A stretch of 64,000 bases of DNA from an uncultured Pelagibacteraceae bacterium (GTDB taxonomy: Bacteria > Pseudomonadota > Alphaproteobacteria > Pelagibacterales > Pelagibacteraceae). The notes below the pieces were generated by a model. That model was not told the DNA's origin. It saw only the letters and a program-made list of their open reading frames with translations, and searched no databases. Below are positions 1 to 9,535 of this stretch, piece after piece. The stretch is from the NCBI GenBank assembly GCA_902622825.1, contig CACNRH010000002.1, positions 1 to 64,000 of the forward strand, given 5' to 3'. Position 1 is the stretch's first letter, and each line of letters opens with the position of its first letter. The translations under genes and the position numbers were made by a program.

Positions 1-68
1 AATGTTTCTGTTTGTTTCTGTCTGTAATTGCTTTGGTTGGTAAATCGGTTGGTTAGTGGATTTCACTT

Positions 69-90
69 TTCCCGAGCAGTTGGGAATTTT
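69..90 (+). terminator. Possible intrinsic terminator
   Basis: TTCCCGA (69-75) can pair with TTGGGAA (80-86), including one G-T wobble, around a GCAG tetraloop, and TTTT follows directly. This is the most GC-rich hairpin in an AT-rich spacer and is oriented to end a plus-strand transcript arriving from left of the window. The T run is short, so efficiency is uncertain. Confidence 0.35.
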
Positions 91-162
91 ATCCGATCAT
101 AAATCTTTAGTTAGAACCATACACTAATGCAAAACGAAAGGATGTATATTTATGATTAGTAC

Positions 163-185
163 TTGTTTTAAATTGCCTAAAACAA
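163..185. repeat. 8-bp perfect inverted repeat upstream of the dioxygenase gene
   Basis: TTGTTTTA (163-170) and TAAAACAA (178-185) are perfect inverted repeats around the 7-nt loop AATTGCC, 12 bp before the ATG at 198. It could be a weak hairpin in the mRNA leader or an operator. No T run follows, so it does not look like a terminator. Function is unknown. Confidence 0.4.
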
Positions 186-197
186 TATAAATTGATT

Positions 198-1127
198 ATG
201 GATTATAAAAATTTTTTAGATGATGGATACTTAAATTTAGGTCAAATTATATCTAAAAATGAATGTGATAAACTCTATGATAAGTTATTAAAATCAAGAG
301 ATTGGTCACCTAATCTTTTTAGATCTGAGGAGGAAGTTAATAAAAAGTTACTTCCAGATAGAACTTCAAAAAATCCAAAAGGTGGTACTAATCCAGGCAA
401 AGGTAAATGTAATTTAGCAGAGGAATTAGATTTAGACTTTTTAGAAAAAAATGAAAGTTTTGTAAAAATTATAAATGATATTTGTGGCCATGATCATGAG
501 CTATTACTAAAAAAATTTGTTGTTGCAGTACCTGCTGACTGGATACCCGAATGGCTCAAAATTAAAATGAAGAAACAATATATAGATAATATAAACCCTT
601 ACATTAAAGAAGAATATAGAGATGTAACTTATTTCAGAGGAATTGATTATCACATGGATTACATGGACCAAGTTGGTACTAAAGCAGACATGATTACAAT
701 TTATGTATATTTAAATAATGTAACAGAAAAAATGTCACCTCTACATGTAATAAAAAAAAGTCATGAATATAGCTATACACTTTTTCCTCATTACTACGAA
801 GACGAAACAAATAAATCAATTATTTTGGGTGAAAATTCAGATAATAAAAAAAGATATGATAAAGAAATTTTAATAGGCAATGCTGGATCGGTATTTGTAT
901 GGTCATGCGTAACAATGCATAGAACAAGACCCTTTAAAAGTAGTGATTTACCAAGAATATCTCTAAGATATACTATTCGAAAAAATAAAAATAATAAAAA
1001 TAATTTAATCATTGATAAATTCTTAAAAAAACATTCACTAGAAAATTTTAGAAATGATTTAAATAATACAACTACTTTAAAGAGTAAATTTGGTGAATTT
1101 AAAAATATTAATGCAAACCAAAAGTAA
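198..1127 (+). CDS. Phytanoyl-CoA dioxygenase (PhyH) family protein
   Basis: Predicted Fe(II)/2-oxoglutarate dioxygenase of 309 residues, soluble, no signal peptide. The double-stranded beta-helix metal motif is visible as His152-x-Asp154 (in DYHMDYMD) and a distal His241 (MHRTRPF), followed by a basic segment with the Arg expected to bind 2-oxoglutarate (ISLRYTIR). The start is placed at ATG 198 rather than the TTG at 192. The family hydroxylates diverse small molecules and the substrate cannot be read from sequence. It stands alone on the plus strand beside surface-polysaccharide-type genes on the minus strand, suggesting an accessory region. Family call is firm; exact function unknown. Confidence 0.75.
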   Translation: MDYKNFLDDGYLNLGQIISKNECDKLYDKLLKSRDWSPNLFRSEEEVNKKLLPDRTSKNPKGGTNPGKGKCNLAEELDLDFLEKNESFVKIINDICGHDHELLLKKFVVAVPADWIPEWLKIKMKKQYIDNINPYIKEEYRDVTYFRGIDYHMDYMDQVGTKADMITIYVYLNNVTEKMSPLHVIKKSHEYSYTLFPHYYEDETNKSIILGENSDNKKRYDKEILIGNAGSVFVWSCVTMHRTRPFKSSDLPRISLRYTIRKNKNNKNNLIIDKFLKKHSLENFRNDLNNTTTLKSKFGEFKNINANQK

Positions 1128-1135
1128 AATTATTT

Positions 1136-1396
1136 TCAATTATTATTAACTTCCTTAATTAATTTCTTTAGAAACTTACCAATCAAGTCCGCATCATCAG
1201 GATTCAACATTTGCTCTTTTTCGATACCCTTTTTCATTTCATCTCTTATCTTATCTTTCACAAGTATAATTTTTTCCCTGGATAATTGATCACTTAAATC
1301 CTTTTTTAGACTATTCACTAACGATCCAATTGTTAGTTGGAATAATACAAAAATACTTATAAAAATTATTAATGTCTTAATTACAAATATTTTCAT
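1136..1396 (-). CDS. Small single-pass membrane protein, unknown function
   Basis: An 86-residue protein with one hydrophobic N-terminal segment (about residues 4-24) followed by a charged, probably helical tail rich in Lys, Glu and Asp. I recognise no domain. Its ATG overlaps the stop of the upstream glycosyltransferase gene by 4 bp, which implies translational coupling and a possible accessory role for that membrane enzyme. Reading frame and composition look like neighbouring genes. No function is proposed. Confidence 0.55.
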   Translation of the reverse strand: MKIFVIKTLIIFISIFVLFQLTIGSLVNSLKKDLSDQLSREKIILVKDKIRDEMKKGIEKEQMLNPDDADLIGKFLKKLIKEVNNN

Positions 1397-3048
1397 TTTA
1401 TTTTACTGTTTTTCATATTTATGAATAATTCATTTACTATATTACCATTTATCTCAAACTTATAATAGGATTTAAAATAATCAGGGATTGTGTATCTTTT
1501 TTTATTGTATATTGGCCTTGTAAAATAATAATAATTGGTAAAAATAAAATCACTTTCATAATGCCTATCTTCAATAAAATTTATCTTATTTGCATCAGCT
1601 GCTTCCATAATTAATTTAGTTTTATTTAAATCAGTAAAACTTGCTGATGAAATTTTTATAGGAAATTCATCATTATTAGTATTCTTTAGTAAATGATTTA
1701 GAGTTTGAGAGTTTGAGACTCCCCAATAATCTAATGCAAATTCGCCCTTTATAAAACTATTTACTAATCCATTAAAATATACGTGCTGGTGCGGGTGCAT
1801 TTTAATAATATTGTATATACTAAATAATGATTGAATTGAAAAAATTAGTATAAATATCCTAAAATATTTGATGTTTATCTTTTTTAAAAAATTCAAAAAA
1901 AATAATCCAAGAATTATGAGTGGTGGATATAAAAAATATAACTGCCTCCATCCAGAGTAAAGAGTTGAGTTAAATAAAATTACTAATAAAATTGGAGTAA
2001 TAGTGACCATAAGGAAAAAAATACCAAACATTTCATAATTCTCTCTCCATAGGTTGTTATTTTTAATTACCTCTATTTGGAATAAGTTTCTAAAAAAAAT
2101 AAAGAATGTATAGATAACTCCAAATATAATAATTACCGAAAATATAACTGGTGTAGTTAGTAAAAACCAAACAAAAAAGTAATGCCAGGGAGTAAACTCT
2201 GCATTTATAAATTTACCAAAGTATAATATTTCTCCCTTCCAGGGATAATTTTTAAACTCATTATAAGCGACTAATAGATTTGAAAATGTATCTTCCCATA
2301 ATAACGGCCATAAAAAAACTAAGAAACCCAGAAATAAAAATAAGTACTTAATAGAACTAAAAATTTTAAATTTAGTATTTGTATTATCTGTATTGAATAA
2401 AAAAAAGAATAAAGTTATTAATGGTAAGTAAATACCTACTATCCTTACTCCGACAGCTAATGATGTAAAAAAAGCAGCTAAAATTATTGACGAATTATTT
2501 TTATCCCTTAAAAATTTTACGCTAAACAGGGTCGCAATAATAAATAAACTCATAAATATTATATCTTTAGGGTTATAAAAACTTTCAGCAAATATTCTTG
2601 GTGATAAAATTAAAGATAAACTTCCAATCAGCGACAAAACTTTGTCCTGAAAAATTTGGTTACATAGAATAAAAAATACAATAGTTGATATAAAGAACAA
2701 TATGAAATTTATTAAGTGTCTAAATAAAAAGGCATCTCTCGTATTATCAATGTCAAAAAAAAATTCAAGAAAAGCCAAAGGTAAATCAAAAACTACGCCG
2801 TACGCTTTGTCTTTATAGTCACTTAGATTTGGTATATCGACCACAAATTTTGAGAGATCGGCGTTAATTCCAATTTTTTCAAAAATATACTTTAAAGATA
2901 CGAAACCATTATCTCTATTTATATTTTCATCAAATGATATCCCATAATCTTTGTAAATATTGACCCCGATAATGAAATAAATCAAAAAAATGAAAAAAAT
3001 TAATAAATTAATTTTAAACTTTTTTTTTGTTTGTTTTACAGTAATCAT
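1393..3048 (-). CDS. GT-C type membrane glycosyltransferase (GT39/PMT-like)
   Basis: A 551-residue polytopic membrane protein with about ten hydrophobic helices. Just after the first helix is an acidic loop, DYGISFDE, as in PMT/ArnT-type GT-C enzymes where an Asp in the first periplasmic loop is catalytic. The later FYNPKDIIFM segment is also typical of these families. Such enzymes move sugars from lipid-linked donors to lipid A, glycans or proteins at the periplasmic face. The C-terminal ~100 residues are soluble. It overlaps the 86-residue membrane protein by 4 bp and is divergent from the SGNH hydrolase gene. Acceptor and sugar are unknown. Confidence 0.7.
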   Translation of the reverse strand: MITVKQTKKKFKINLLIFFIFLIYFIIGVNIYKDYGISFDENINRDNGFVSLKYIFEKIGINADLSKFVVDIPNLSDYKDKAYGVVFDLPLAFLEFFFDIDNTRDAFLFRHLINFILFFISTIVFFILCNQIFQDKVLSLIGSLSLILSPRIFAESFYNPKDIIFMSLFIIATLFSVKFLRDKNNSSIILAAFFTSLAVGVRIVGIYLPLITLFFFLFNTDNTNTKFKIFSSIKYLFLFLGFLVFLWPLLWEDTFSNLLVAYNEFKNYPWKGEILYFGKFINAEFTPWHYFFVWFLLTTPVIFSVIIIFGVIYTFFIFFRNLFQIEVIKNNNLWRENYEMFGIFFLMVTITPILLVILFNSTLYSGWRQLYFLYPPLIILGLFFLNFLKKINIKYFRIFILIFSIQSLFSIYNIIKMHPHQHVYFNGLVNSFIKGEFALDYWGVSNSQTLNHLLKNTNNDEFPIKISSASFTDLNKTKLIMEAADANKINFIEDRHYESDFIFTNYYYFTRPIYNKKRYTIPDYFKSYYKFEINGNIVNELFINMKNSKIK

Positions 3049-3072
3049 TTTTTTTTGTATTGTTTTTATTGC

Positions 3073-4065
3073 ATGAAATCGACTCTACTATTAAAAAATA
3101 TTTTAACAACTTTTCTAGGAATTTTTTTATCACTTGTTGTCATTGAAATAATGCTTCGAATTTTGGGTTATACCCCCTGGCATTACGATAAGTCAAATAA
3201 TCCCAGTATTTACCGATTTGACAATGAACTTGGTTGGATATCAAAAAGCGGGAAGTTTAGTATGAGTGTATCAAAGAGTAATAAGGACATATTTGAGATG
3301 ACAATTGAAGATGATTCTAGCAGAAAGATATATGGAAATCCTGCTGAAAATAAGATTTTGTTTCTTGGAGGGTCTTTCACACAAGGCTGGGGTGTCAATG
3401 ATAACGAAACATTTGCTAATTATGTACAGAAAAATTTTAAAAATTACCAAATCAAGAACTTCGGTCAAGGTGGTTACGGAAGTGTACAATCTTATTTGCT
3501 CTTAAAGAGATTATATAATGAAGGTGCTAAACCAAAACTTGTAGTCTACTCATTTATTGATCACCATGAGTACAGAAATGTTGCTCGAGGGGAATGGCTT
3601 AGATTGCTACTAAAATATTCCAATTCGGGTCATGAAACCTCTCCCCGAGTACCTTTTGCAACTATTGGAAAAAATAATGTAATTAATTTTCATAAACCGG
3701 TTGGTTATCCAATGTTTCCATTGAGAGAATCTTTGTCTTTGGTAAATTTTTTAGAGTTTAATTATGCAAAAATTACTACCAAAAAAAGAAAAAAAATGCA
3801 AAAAGAGGTTTTGCGTAAATTGTTGCTAGAAATGAAAAAAATTAGTGATACTAAAAACACGGTTTTTTTATTCGTCAATTTAAAATCTGAGATTTCTGAA
3901 CATGAAAATTTTTTAATAAACCAGCGAATAAATTATGTTGATTGTAATATAAAACTATCTGAGGACACTTTGCTAGACGGAGACTATCATCCTAATGTTA
4001 AAGCTCACAAATTATATAGCCGGTGCATTACGTCTTACTTAAAAAGAAATAATTTACTTTTCTAA
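3073..4065 (+). CDS. Membrane-anchored SGNH/GDSL-like hydrolase
   Basis: A 330-residue protein with an N-terminal hydrophobic anchor, then an SGNH fold: block I is [10 protein letters not shown] with the candidate nucleophile Ser, an Asn-containing block appears as NFGQGGYG, and the C-terminal DGDYHPN supplies the Asp-x-x-His pair. The family includes esterases and O-acetyl transferases or esterases acting on extracellular polysaccharides. I use ATG 3073, because an upstream in-frame ATG at 3031 would overlap the divergent glycosyltransferase start. The 3' end overlaps rpoD (convergent) by 12 bp. Beside a GT-C enzyme, glycan modification is a reasonable inference. Confidence 0.7.
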   Translation: MKSTLLLKNILTTFLGIFLSLVVIEIMLRILGYTPWHYDKSNNPSIYRFDNELGWISKSGKFSMSVSKSNKDIFEMTIEDDSSRKIYGNPAENKILFLGGSFTQGWGVNDNETFANYVQKNFKNYQIKNFGQGGYGSVQSYLLLKRLYNEGAKPKLVVYSFIDHHEYRNVARGEWLRLLLKYSNSGHETSPRVPFATIGKNNVINFHKPVGYPMFPLRESLSLVNFLEFNYAKITTKKRKKMQKEVLRKLLLEMKKISDTKNTVFLFVNLKSEISEHENFLINQRINYVDCNIKLSEDTLLDGDYHPNVKAHKLYSRCITSYLKRNNLLF

Positions 4066-5919
4066 AAAACTTTTTAGTTGTTTTGATCGACTAGGATGTT
4101 TGAGTTTTCTAAGTGCTTTTGCCTCGATTTGTCTTATTCTTTCTCTAGTAACGGAAAATTGCAGACCTACCTCCTCTAGAGTATGATCAGTATTCATTCC
4201 AATTCCAAATCTCATTCTTAAAACTCTCTCCTCTCTAGGAGTCAATGATGCTAAAATTTTTGTTGTAGATTCACTTAAATTAGATTGTATAGCAGTGTCC
4301 AAGGGCTGAAGAGCATTCTTATCCTCAATAAAATCTCCAAGACTACTGTCTTCCTCATCACCAACTGGGGTTTCTAATGATACAGGCTCTTTAGCAATTT
4401 TTAAAACTTTTCTTACTTTCTCTAGTGGCATTGCAAGTTTTTTTGCTAGCTCCTCGGGAGTCGGTTCTCTTCCAAACTCACTCATAATTTGTCTTTGAGT
4501 CCTTACAATTTTGTTAATTGTTTCAATCATGTGAACTGGTATTCTTATAGTTCTTGCTTGGTCAGCTATAGATCTTGTAATAGCTTGCCTAATCCACCAA
4601 GTTGCATATGTTGAAAATTTATAACCTCTTCTATACTCAAATTTATCTACAGCTTTCATCAATCCAATATTACCTTCCTGAATTAAGTCTAAAAATTGTA
4701 GTCCTCTATTGGTATATTTTTTCGCGATAGAAATTACCAATCTCAAATTGGCTTCTACCATTTCTTTTTTTGCTATTCGGGACTCTCTTTCCCCTTTTTG
4801 AATTCTGCTGACTAACTTTTTAAATTCACCTACTGACAAGCCAATTTTTTTACTTAACTCTATTAGCCTGTCTCTAATTTCATTAAAATCTTTTTTATGT
4901 TTTTTGAAAAAGCTTTTCCAGGTTTTGTTCTCATTCAAAAACGTTTCAAATTTCGGATTGATCTCATTTCCTAAATAATATTTTAAAAATTCTTCTCTTG
5001 TTATTTTATTTTCCATTGCTAATCTTAGTAAAATTCCCTCAAGAGAAACTATTTTTTTATTTTCTTTGTAATGTGCCTGAACAAGCTCTTCTACAACACC
5101 TGGTGACAAAGGAAGGTTTTTAAAATTATCTATTAAAGTTGACTGTATTTTTTTAAAGTTTTTACTTTTTGATGTCGAAAGCTCTTTCGAGGAAAGCAGT
5201 AGTGTTAATTTCTCAGTTTGATATTTAGTTAATTTAGAATAATTTTTATTTAGGTTGTCTAAAATTTTTAAAATTTTAGGTTTTATCTCTTCTTCCATCT
5301 TTGCAAGTGAGACATTAAATTCATCCTCATTAATATTTTCTTCCTCAGCTTGTTTTTCTCCACCCTCTGAAGAAGTCTTTTGATTTAATTTTTCACTAGA
5401 TTTATTTTTTTTTGAATCTTTTTCGCCCTCTTCTGTTTCAATGTCTTCGTAACTAGAGTCTATATCAATAATATCCCTAACCAATATCTCCTGATTTTCA
5501 ATTTTATCTTTCCACTCTGTGATTTTTTTTCCTACAATTGGACTTTGTGTTAAGGCATTAATCATCACATCTTTACCTGCTTCTATTCTTTTAGCAATTG
5601 CAATCTCACCCTCTCTGGATAATAACTCAACCCCTCCCATCTCTCTCAGATACATTCTTATAGGGTCGTCGCTTTTATCTGAAGATTTATCTTCGCTTAC
5701 TTGCGCCACCTCTTTCTTCTTATGAACTTGATAATCAGCTTTTTTTTCTACTAAAGTTATCTTGTTATCTGCAATTATAATGAAAGATTTTTCGGTATTA
5801 TCACTTGAATTACCTCTTTTACCTAAAGACTTACCCAGTTCCTCATATGTAATAAAACCTCTTTTTAAACCTTTGTCTAAAAGACGTTCAAATGATTTTG
5901 TAATTAGTTTATCAGGCAT
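4054..5919 (-). CDS. rpoD: RNA polymerase primary sigma factor RpoD (sigma-70)
   Basis: A 621-residue housekeeping sigma factor. Region 1.1 lies at the N terminus, region 1.2 begins at [11 protein letters not shown], and the non-conserved insert is acidic. Regions 2.3-2.4 are textbook ([27 protein letters not shown]), as are region 3 ([12 protein letters not shown]) and the region 4.2 helix-turn-helix near the C terminus ([15 protein letters not shown]). It is the last gene of a yqeY-dnaG-rpoD unit, 53 bp after dnaG, a classic macromolecular-synthesis arrangement. Its 3' end overlaps the convergent SGNH hydrolase gene. Confidence 0.97.
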   Translation of the reverse strand: MPDKLITKSFERLLDKGLKRGFITYEELGKSLGKRGNSSDNTEKSFIIIADNKITLVEKKADYQVHKKKEVAQVSEDKSSDKSDDPIRMYLREMGGVELLSREGEIAIAKRIEAGKDVMINALTQSPIVGKKITEWKDKIENQEILVRDIIDIDSSYEDIETEEGEKDSKKNKSSEKLNQKTSSEGGEKQAEEENINEDEFNVSLAKMEEEIKPKILKILDNLNKNYSKLTKYQTEKLTLLLSSKELSTSKSKNFKKIQSTLIDNFKNLPLSPGVVEELVQAHYKENKKIVSLEGILLRLAMENKITREEFLKYYLGNEINPKFETFLNENKTWKSFFKKHKKDFNEIRDRLIELSKKIGLSVGEFKKLVSRIQKGERESRIAKKEMVEANLRLVISIAKKYTNRGLQFLDLIQEGNIGLMKAVDKFEYRRGYKFSTYATWWIRQAITRSIADQARTIRIPVHMIETINKIVRTQRQIMSEFGREPTPEELAKKLAMPLEKVRKVLKIAKEPVSLETPVGDEEDSSLGDFIEDKNALQPLDTAIQSNLSESTTKILASLTPREERVLRMRFGIGMNTDHTLEEVGLQFSVTRERIRQIEAKALRKLKHPSRSKQLKSFLEK

Positions 5920-5972
5920 AATATAAACAGTAGAGTATATATAGTCTTTAAATTCTAAAAATCTATTCTTTT

Positions 5973-7754
5973 TTATTCCCCATTTATCTGACTTTTAAGC
6001 TTAACTAACTCAGAGTATGCATTTTCATCGAAGTTTTCTAACAATTTTTTTTCAAACGACTCAATTTTTTTTTGCTGAATTTCTTTATTGTAATCTGAAA
6101 TTAACTCATCAATTATATTAATTATTTCCTGATCATTTTTTCTATTGATTATTAGCCTTACATTAGAATTTAAGTATATATCTTCTATTAATTTTTTATG
6201 GGATGTGCTGAATTTTTCCATGATAATTTCTTTTGAGCAATTATCAGAAAGTATCAATTTAACTATTTCATTTTTAAAATCTTCGTTGTCATCTTTTGAA
6301 AAGCTAATTTTGCTGATTTCTTCAATTCTAGCATGAAATAACTTATCAAACTCAATTAACATAAATAAGATAGATAATTCTTTTATTTCTAAATTGTTAA
6401 GATTATTCTTTCTTTCCAGTATTTGTTTGGTTTCCTTTAAAATCTTTTCTTGCTTAAAATTGTAAATTTTTCTTGATCTTTTTAAATTTTGATTTGGTGT
6501 GAGTGACCTGAGTTTATCTAAATATTCCTCGGTTATATATTTTTTCAAAGTTTGATCTTTAATGTTGTTGCTTAATTTTTTTATATACTTTTCAAATCTT
6601 GAAATTTCGTAAGGATCAGACAGGTTTAATTTTTCTAAATATTTGTTCCATACATAATCTTTTATATCTATTTTGTTTCTTATTAATTTCAAAAATTCTT
6701 CTCTTCCATTTTTTTTAATAAAATCATCTGGATCAGTGGATATTGGCAATGAAGCAAAATAGATATTTTTATTTTCAGAAATATATGGAAAAGTATTTTC
6801 GGCGATCCTTAACGCAGCTTTTTGTCCACTTACGTCACCGTCTAATGATATTATTGGATTTGAAAAAAACCTCCAAACAAGTTCGACTTGATTTTCGGTA
6901 AAGGCTGTACCAGAATTAGCAATTACATTCTTAATATTATTTTCATACAAGCTTATAACATCCATGTAGCCCTCTACTACGATCACCTCATCCCTTTTGA
7001 CTCTAAAATTTCTAGCTCTATCAAGATTAAATAATATTTTACCTTTTTTATAAAATTCTGTCTCCGGAGAATTTATATACTTTGCTATTTTATCACCTGA
7101 AATAACTCTTCCTCCAAATGCGATTGGGTCGTTAGTCAAATTATTTATGGGAAAAATTATTCTTGAATGAAATCTATTTATAATCTTATTGCTCTTTTCG
7201 TTTTTATAAAATAGACCAGTTAACTCGATTTCATCATCATTATATTTTTTTTTAAGTATTTCATAAAAGTTTTCATTTCGATCAACATAACCAATTTTAA
7301 AATCCTTTAGGGTGTTTTTTGTCACTCCTCTTTTTTCTAAATAAAGTAAAACATTTTTATGTTCGCTCGAAAATAGCTTCTCATGAAAATGGTTTTGAAA
7401 ATCTTGATAAATATTTTTATACACTTGATATCTTTTTTCTTTTTTTTCATCGAATTTAGAAAATTTGTACTCTTGCATCCCTGCCTCTGAGGCAAGATAT
7501 TTTACTGCTTCACCAAATCTCATAGATTTTGTTTTCATTAAAAAATCAAAAATATTTCCATGCTCCCCAGTGCTAAAACAATGATAAAAACCTTTTTCAT
7601 CGCTTACGGTAAAAGATGGCGTTTTTTCGTTTTTGAATGGAGATAACCCTACGAATTCTTTTCCTCTTTTTTTTAAGTTTACTGTTTTTGCCACAACAGA
7701 CGAAACCTTTAGTCTTAATTTTATTTCCTCCAAATATTCTTTAGGATACTTCAT
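5973..7754 (-). CDS. dnaG: DNA primase DnaG with degenerate zinc-binding domain
   Basis: A 593-residue primase making RNA primers at the replication fork. The N-terminal CHC2-type fold is recognisable, but three of the four usual zinc ligands are replaced: Ser38, Lys41 and Thr62, with only Cys59 kept. The TOPRIM domain is intact (EGYMD with Glu261, then [10 protein letters not shown] with metal-binding Asp residues). The C-terminal helicase-interaction domain is divergent. ATG 7754 is preferred to the TTG one codon earlier, and it shares one base with the yqeY stop codon. Primase identity is certain; loss of zinc is inferred from residues. Confidence 0.95.
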   Translation of the reverse strand: MKYPKEYLEEIKLRLKVSSVVAKTVNLKKRGKEFVGLSPFKNEKTPSFTVSDEKGFYHCFSTGEHGNIFDFLMKTKSMRFGEAVKYLASEAGMQEYKFSKFDEKKEKRYQVYKNIYQDFQNHFHEKLFSSEHKNVLLYLEKRGVTKNTLKDFKIGYVDRNENFYEILKKKYNDDEIELTGLFYKNEKSNKIINRFHSRIIFPINNLTNDPIAFGGRVISGDKIAKYINSPETEFYKKGKILFNLDRARNFRVKRDEVIVVEGYMDVISLYENNIKNVIANSGTAFTENQVELVWRFFSNPIISLDGDVSGQKAALRIAENTFPYISENKNIYFASLPISTDPDDFIKKNGREEFLKLIRNKIDIKDYVWNKYLEKLNLSDPYEISRFEKYIKKLSNNIKDQTLKKYITEEYLDKLRSLTPNQNLKRSRKIYNFKQEKILKETKQILERKNNLNNLEIKELSILFMLIEFDKLFHARIEEISKISFSKDDNEDFKNEIVKLILSDNCSKEIIMEKFSTSHKKLIEDIYLNSNVRLIINRKNDQEIINIIDELISDYNKEIQQKKIESFEKKLLENFDENAYSELVKLKSQINGE

Positions 7755-8206
7755 CAATTTAACAACTCTTTAATAATTTTACTTACTTTCGAAAAATCCA
7801 GAGTATCACCATGAGATTTTTTTAATGCACCCATTATTTTACCCATGTCTTTCATAGATTGAACATTTAATTGTTTGATAAGTGTTTCGCATAATTCTTT
7901 TGTTTGAGCTTCATCTAGTTGTTTTGGTAAAAATTCGTTAATGATTTTTATTTCTTTCGTCTCTTTGTCGTAGAGATCTTTTCTTCCAGCTTTTTGATAC
8001 GCTTCACATGAGTCGTTTCTTTGCTTAACCATTTTCTTAAGTATAGACGAAACATCATTATCTTTTAGGCTTTCCTCTTTAATTTTTTTAGCTATTTTTA
8101 AATCTTTAATTGCCGATATAATAAGTCTTAAGGTAGGATAAACTTCTTTATCTTTATTTTTAAGGCTTAGGGACAGCTTTTCTTCTATTTTTTTTTCGAG
8201 AGACAT
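7754..8206 (-). CDS. yqeY: GatB/YqeY domain protein
   Basis: A 150-residue soluble protein matching the YqeY family over its full length (SLEKKIEEKLSLSLKNKD at the N terminus, MGKIMGALKKSHG near the C terminus). The domain resembles the tail of GatB in tRNA-dependent amidotransferases and is thought to bind tRNA; a specific role is not established. It is the first gene of the yqeY-dnaG-rpoD unit, an order widely seen in proteobacteria, and its stop overlaps the dnaG start. Confidence 0.88.
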   Translation of the reverse strand: MSLEKKIEEKLSLSLKNKDKEVYPTLRLIISAIKDLKIAKKIKEESLKDNDVSSILKKMVKQRNDSCEAYQKAGRKDLYDKETKEIKIINEFLPKQLDEAQTKELCETLIKQLNVQSMKDMGKIMGALKKSHGDTLDFSKVSKIIKELLN

Positions 8207-8228
8207 AATGAAGTTAATTTAATCACAA

Positions 8229-8234
8229 ATTATA
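8229..8234 (-). promoter_or_regulatory. Possible -10 element for yqeY-dnaG-rpoD
   Basis: A perfect TATAAT reads on the minus strand here, about 23 bp before the yqeY start at 8206. No good -35 lies at the right spacing (the minus-strand hexamer is AAGAAA), so this is a weak call. Confidence 0.3.
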
Positions 8235-8255
8235 TTTAAAATAAAAAGATCTTTC

Positions 8256-8284
8256 TTGACGATTTTTAAAGTTTTTCATATGTT
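8256..8284 (+). promoter_or_regulatory. Sigma-70 promoter for carAB
   Basis: TTGACG (8256-8261) and TATGTT (8279-8284) are separated by exactly 17 bp, matching the sigma-70 consensus at five and four of six positions. The predicted start, near 8291, leaves a leader of about 35 nt before carA. It lies in the only sizeable gap (120 bp) in this part of the window, between divergent units. Confidence 0.55.
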
Positions 8285-8326
8285 TCGCAAAATCATGTTT
8301 ATAAGTTTTTTACTTTAACTCATGAG

Positions 8327-9535
8327 TTGTATTTGAAACATTTTGATCAAAATATATACTCACAAAACAATCTTAAAAAGATCAATGGTACCGCTATTTT
8401 AGTTCTAGAGAATGGGAAATTCTACAAAGGTTTTGGTTTAGGTCACGAGGGTTCCGCAACTGGAGAGGTGTGTTTCAATACTTCAATTACCGGCTACCAA
8501 GAAATTATTTCAGATCCATCTTATGCGGAACAAATAATTAATTTTACTTTCCCCCATGTTGGTAACGTGGGAACAAATAGTGAGGATCATGAGTCTGATA
8601 AAGTTTGGACAAAAGGTATAATTTTAAATACAGAAATTACTGATCCCTCTAATTATCGTTCGCTTAAACATCTCGATTCGTGGTTAAAAAAAAATAAGAT
8701 AGTTGGGATTACAGGTATTGATACTAGAAATTTAACTAATTTCATAAGAGATAAAGGGGCGCCTAAGGGCACCATATCTTTTTTAAAAAGTGGAGAGTTT
8801 GATATTAAAAAAATGATAAGTATCACCAAAAAATGGAGCGGTTTAAAAAATCTTGATTTAGCTAAAAAAGTTTCAACAAAAAAAAATTATGTGTGGAAAG
8901 ATTTTAAAACTTGGAAAAAAGGAGAAGGTTTCACAAAAAATACAAAAAAGTCTTTACATGTTGTAGCTATTGACTACGGAATTAAAAAAAATATTTTAAG
9001 ATATTTTTCAGATTTTAACTGTAAGGTTACGATTGTTTCTTGCAAAACCGGTGCAAATGATATTTTAAAGTTAAAACCTAATGGTATTTTTTTATCTAAT
9101 GGCCCGGGTGACCCTGCGGCTACTGGAAAATACGCTATTCCAATTATAAAAAGTTTTATAAAAGTCAATCTTCCAATATTTGGGATTTGCCTAGGTCATC
9201 AATTGCTAGGTTTAGCTTTAGGAGCGAAAACTAAAAAGATGAGTTTAGGACATAGAGGTGCCAATCACCCCGTTAAAAATTTAATAAGAGGAAACGTTGA
9301 GATAACTAGTCAAAATCATGGATTTGAAATAGTAAAAAAAAATTTACCGAAAAATATTCAAATCACCCATCAGTCTCTTTTTGATAAAAGTATAGAAGGA
9401 ATCAAACTAAAATCTAAACCAATTTTTTCTGTGCAATACCATCCTGAGTCAAATCCAGGGCCACAAGATAGTGTTTATTTATTTGATGAGTTTATTAAAA
9501 GTATGAAAAAAAATGCCAAAAAGAAAAGATATTAA
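8327..9535 (+). CDS. carA: Carbamoyl-phosphate synthase small subunit
   Basis: A 402-residue glutamine amidotransferase subunit that hydrolyses glutamine and passes ammonia to CarB for carbamoyl phosphate, feeding arginine and pyrimidine synthesis. The N-terminal domain starts at [14 protein letters not shown]. The class I amidotransferase domain has the nucleophile Cys in [11 protein letters not shown] and the His/Glu pair in [12 protein letters not shown]. No in-frame ATG precedes the conserved domain, so a TTG start (8327, or 8333) is likely. The 3' end overlaps carB by 23 bp. Confidence 0.96.
   Translation: MYLKHFDQNIYSQNNLKKINGTAILVLENGKFYKGFGLGHEGSATGEVCFNTSITGYQEIISDPSYAEQIINFTFPHVGNVGTNSEDHESDKVWTKGIILNTEITDPSNYRSLKHLDSWLKKNKIVGITGIDTRNLTNFIRDKGAPKGTISFLKSGEFDIKKMISITKKWSGLKNLDLAKKVSTKKNYVWKDFKTWKKGEGFTKNTKKSLHVVAIDYGIKKNILRYFSDFNCKVTIVSCKTGANDILKLKPNGIFLSNGPGDPAATGKYAIPIIKSFIKVNLPIFGICLGHQLLGLALGAKTKKMSLGHRGANHPVKNLIRGNVEITSQNHGFEIVKKNLPKNIQITHQSLFDKSIEGIKLKSKPIFSVQYHPESNPGPQDSVYLFDEFIKSMKKNAKKKRY

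Larger units (their letters stand above)
1..197. other. Intergenic region at left window edge
   Basis: No convincing gene is visible before the dioxygenase start at 198. The stretch holds a doubled TGTTTCTGT (3-11 and 13-21), four GG pairs at 35-52 arranged as GGTTGG-6 nt-GGTTGG, a hairpin at 69-86 followed by four Ts, and an 8-bp inverted repeat at 163-185. Two very short ATG frames (from 127 and from 152, 10 and 12 codons) are present but too small to support. The region may carry the 3' end and terminator of a gene lying outside the window. Confidence 0.5.

Noticed and set aside
127-190. Two tiny ORFs (10 and 12 codons) before the dioxygenase gene, one with an AAGGA upstream
   Set aside because: Too short to support and no recognisable leader-peptide content; kept only as a note on the spacer.
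794-1012. Antisense open frame within the PhyH-like gene
   Set aside because: Lies wholly opposite a well-supported gene; hydrophobic bias is what reverse translation of AT-rich coding DNA gives.
8322-8336. Five-codon ORF (ATG at 8322) overlapping the carA start
   Set aside because: Could be a regulatory uORF, but there is no attenuator or pyrimidine-run evidence, and a chance ATG is likely.
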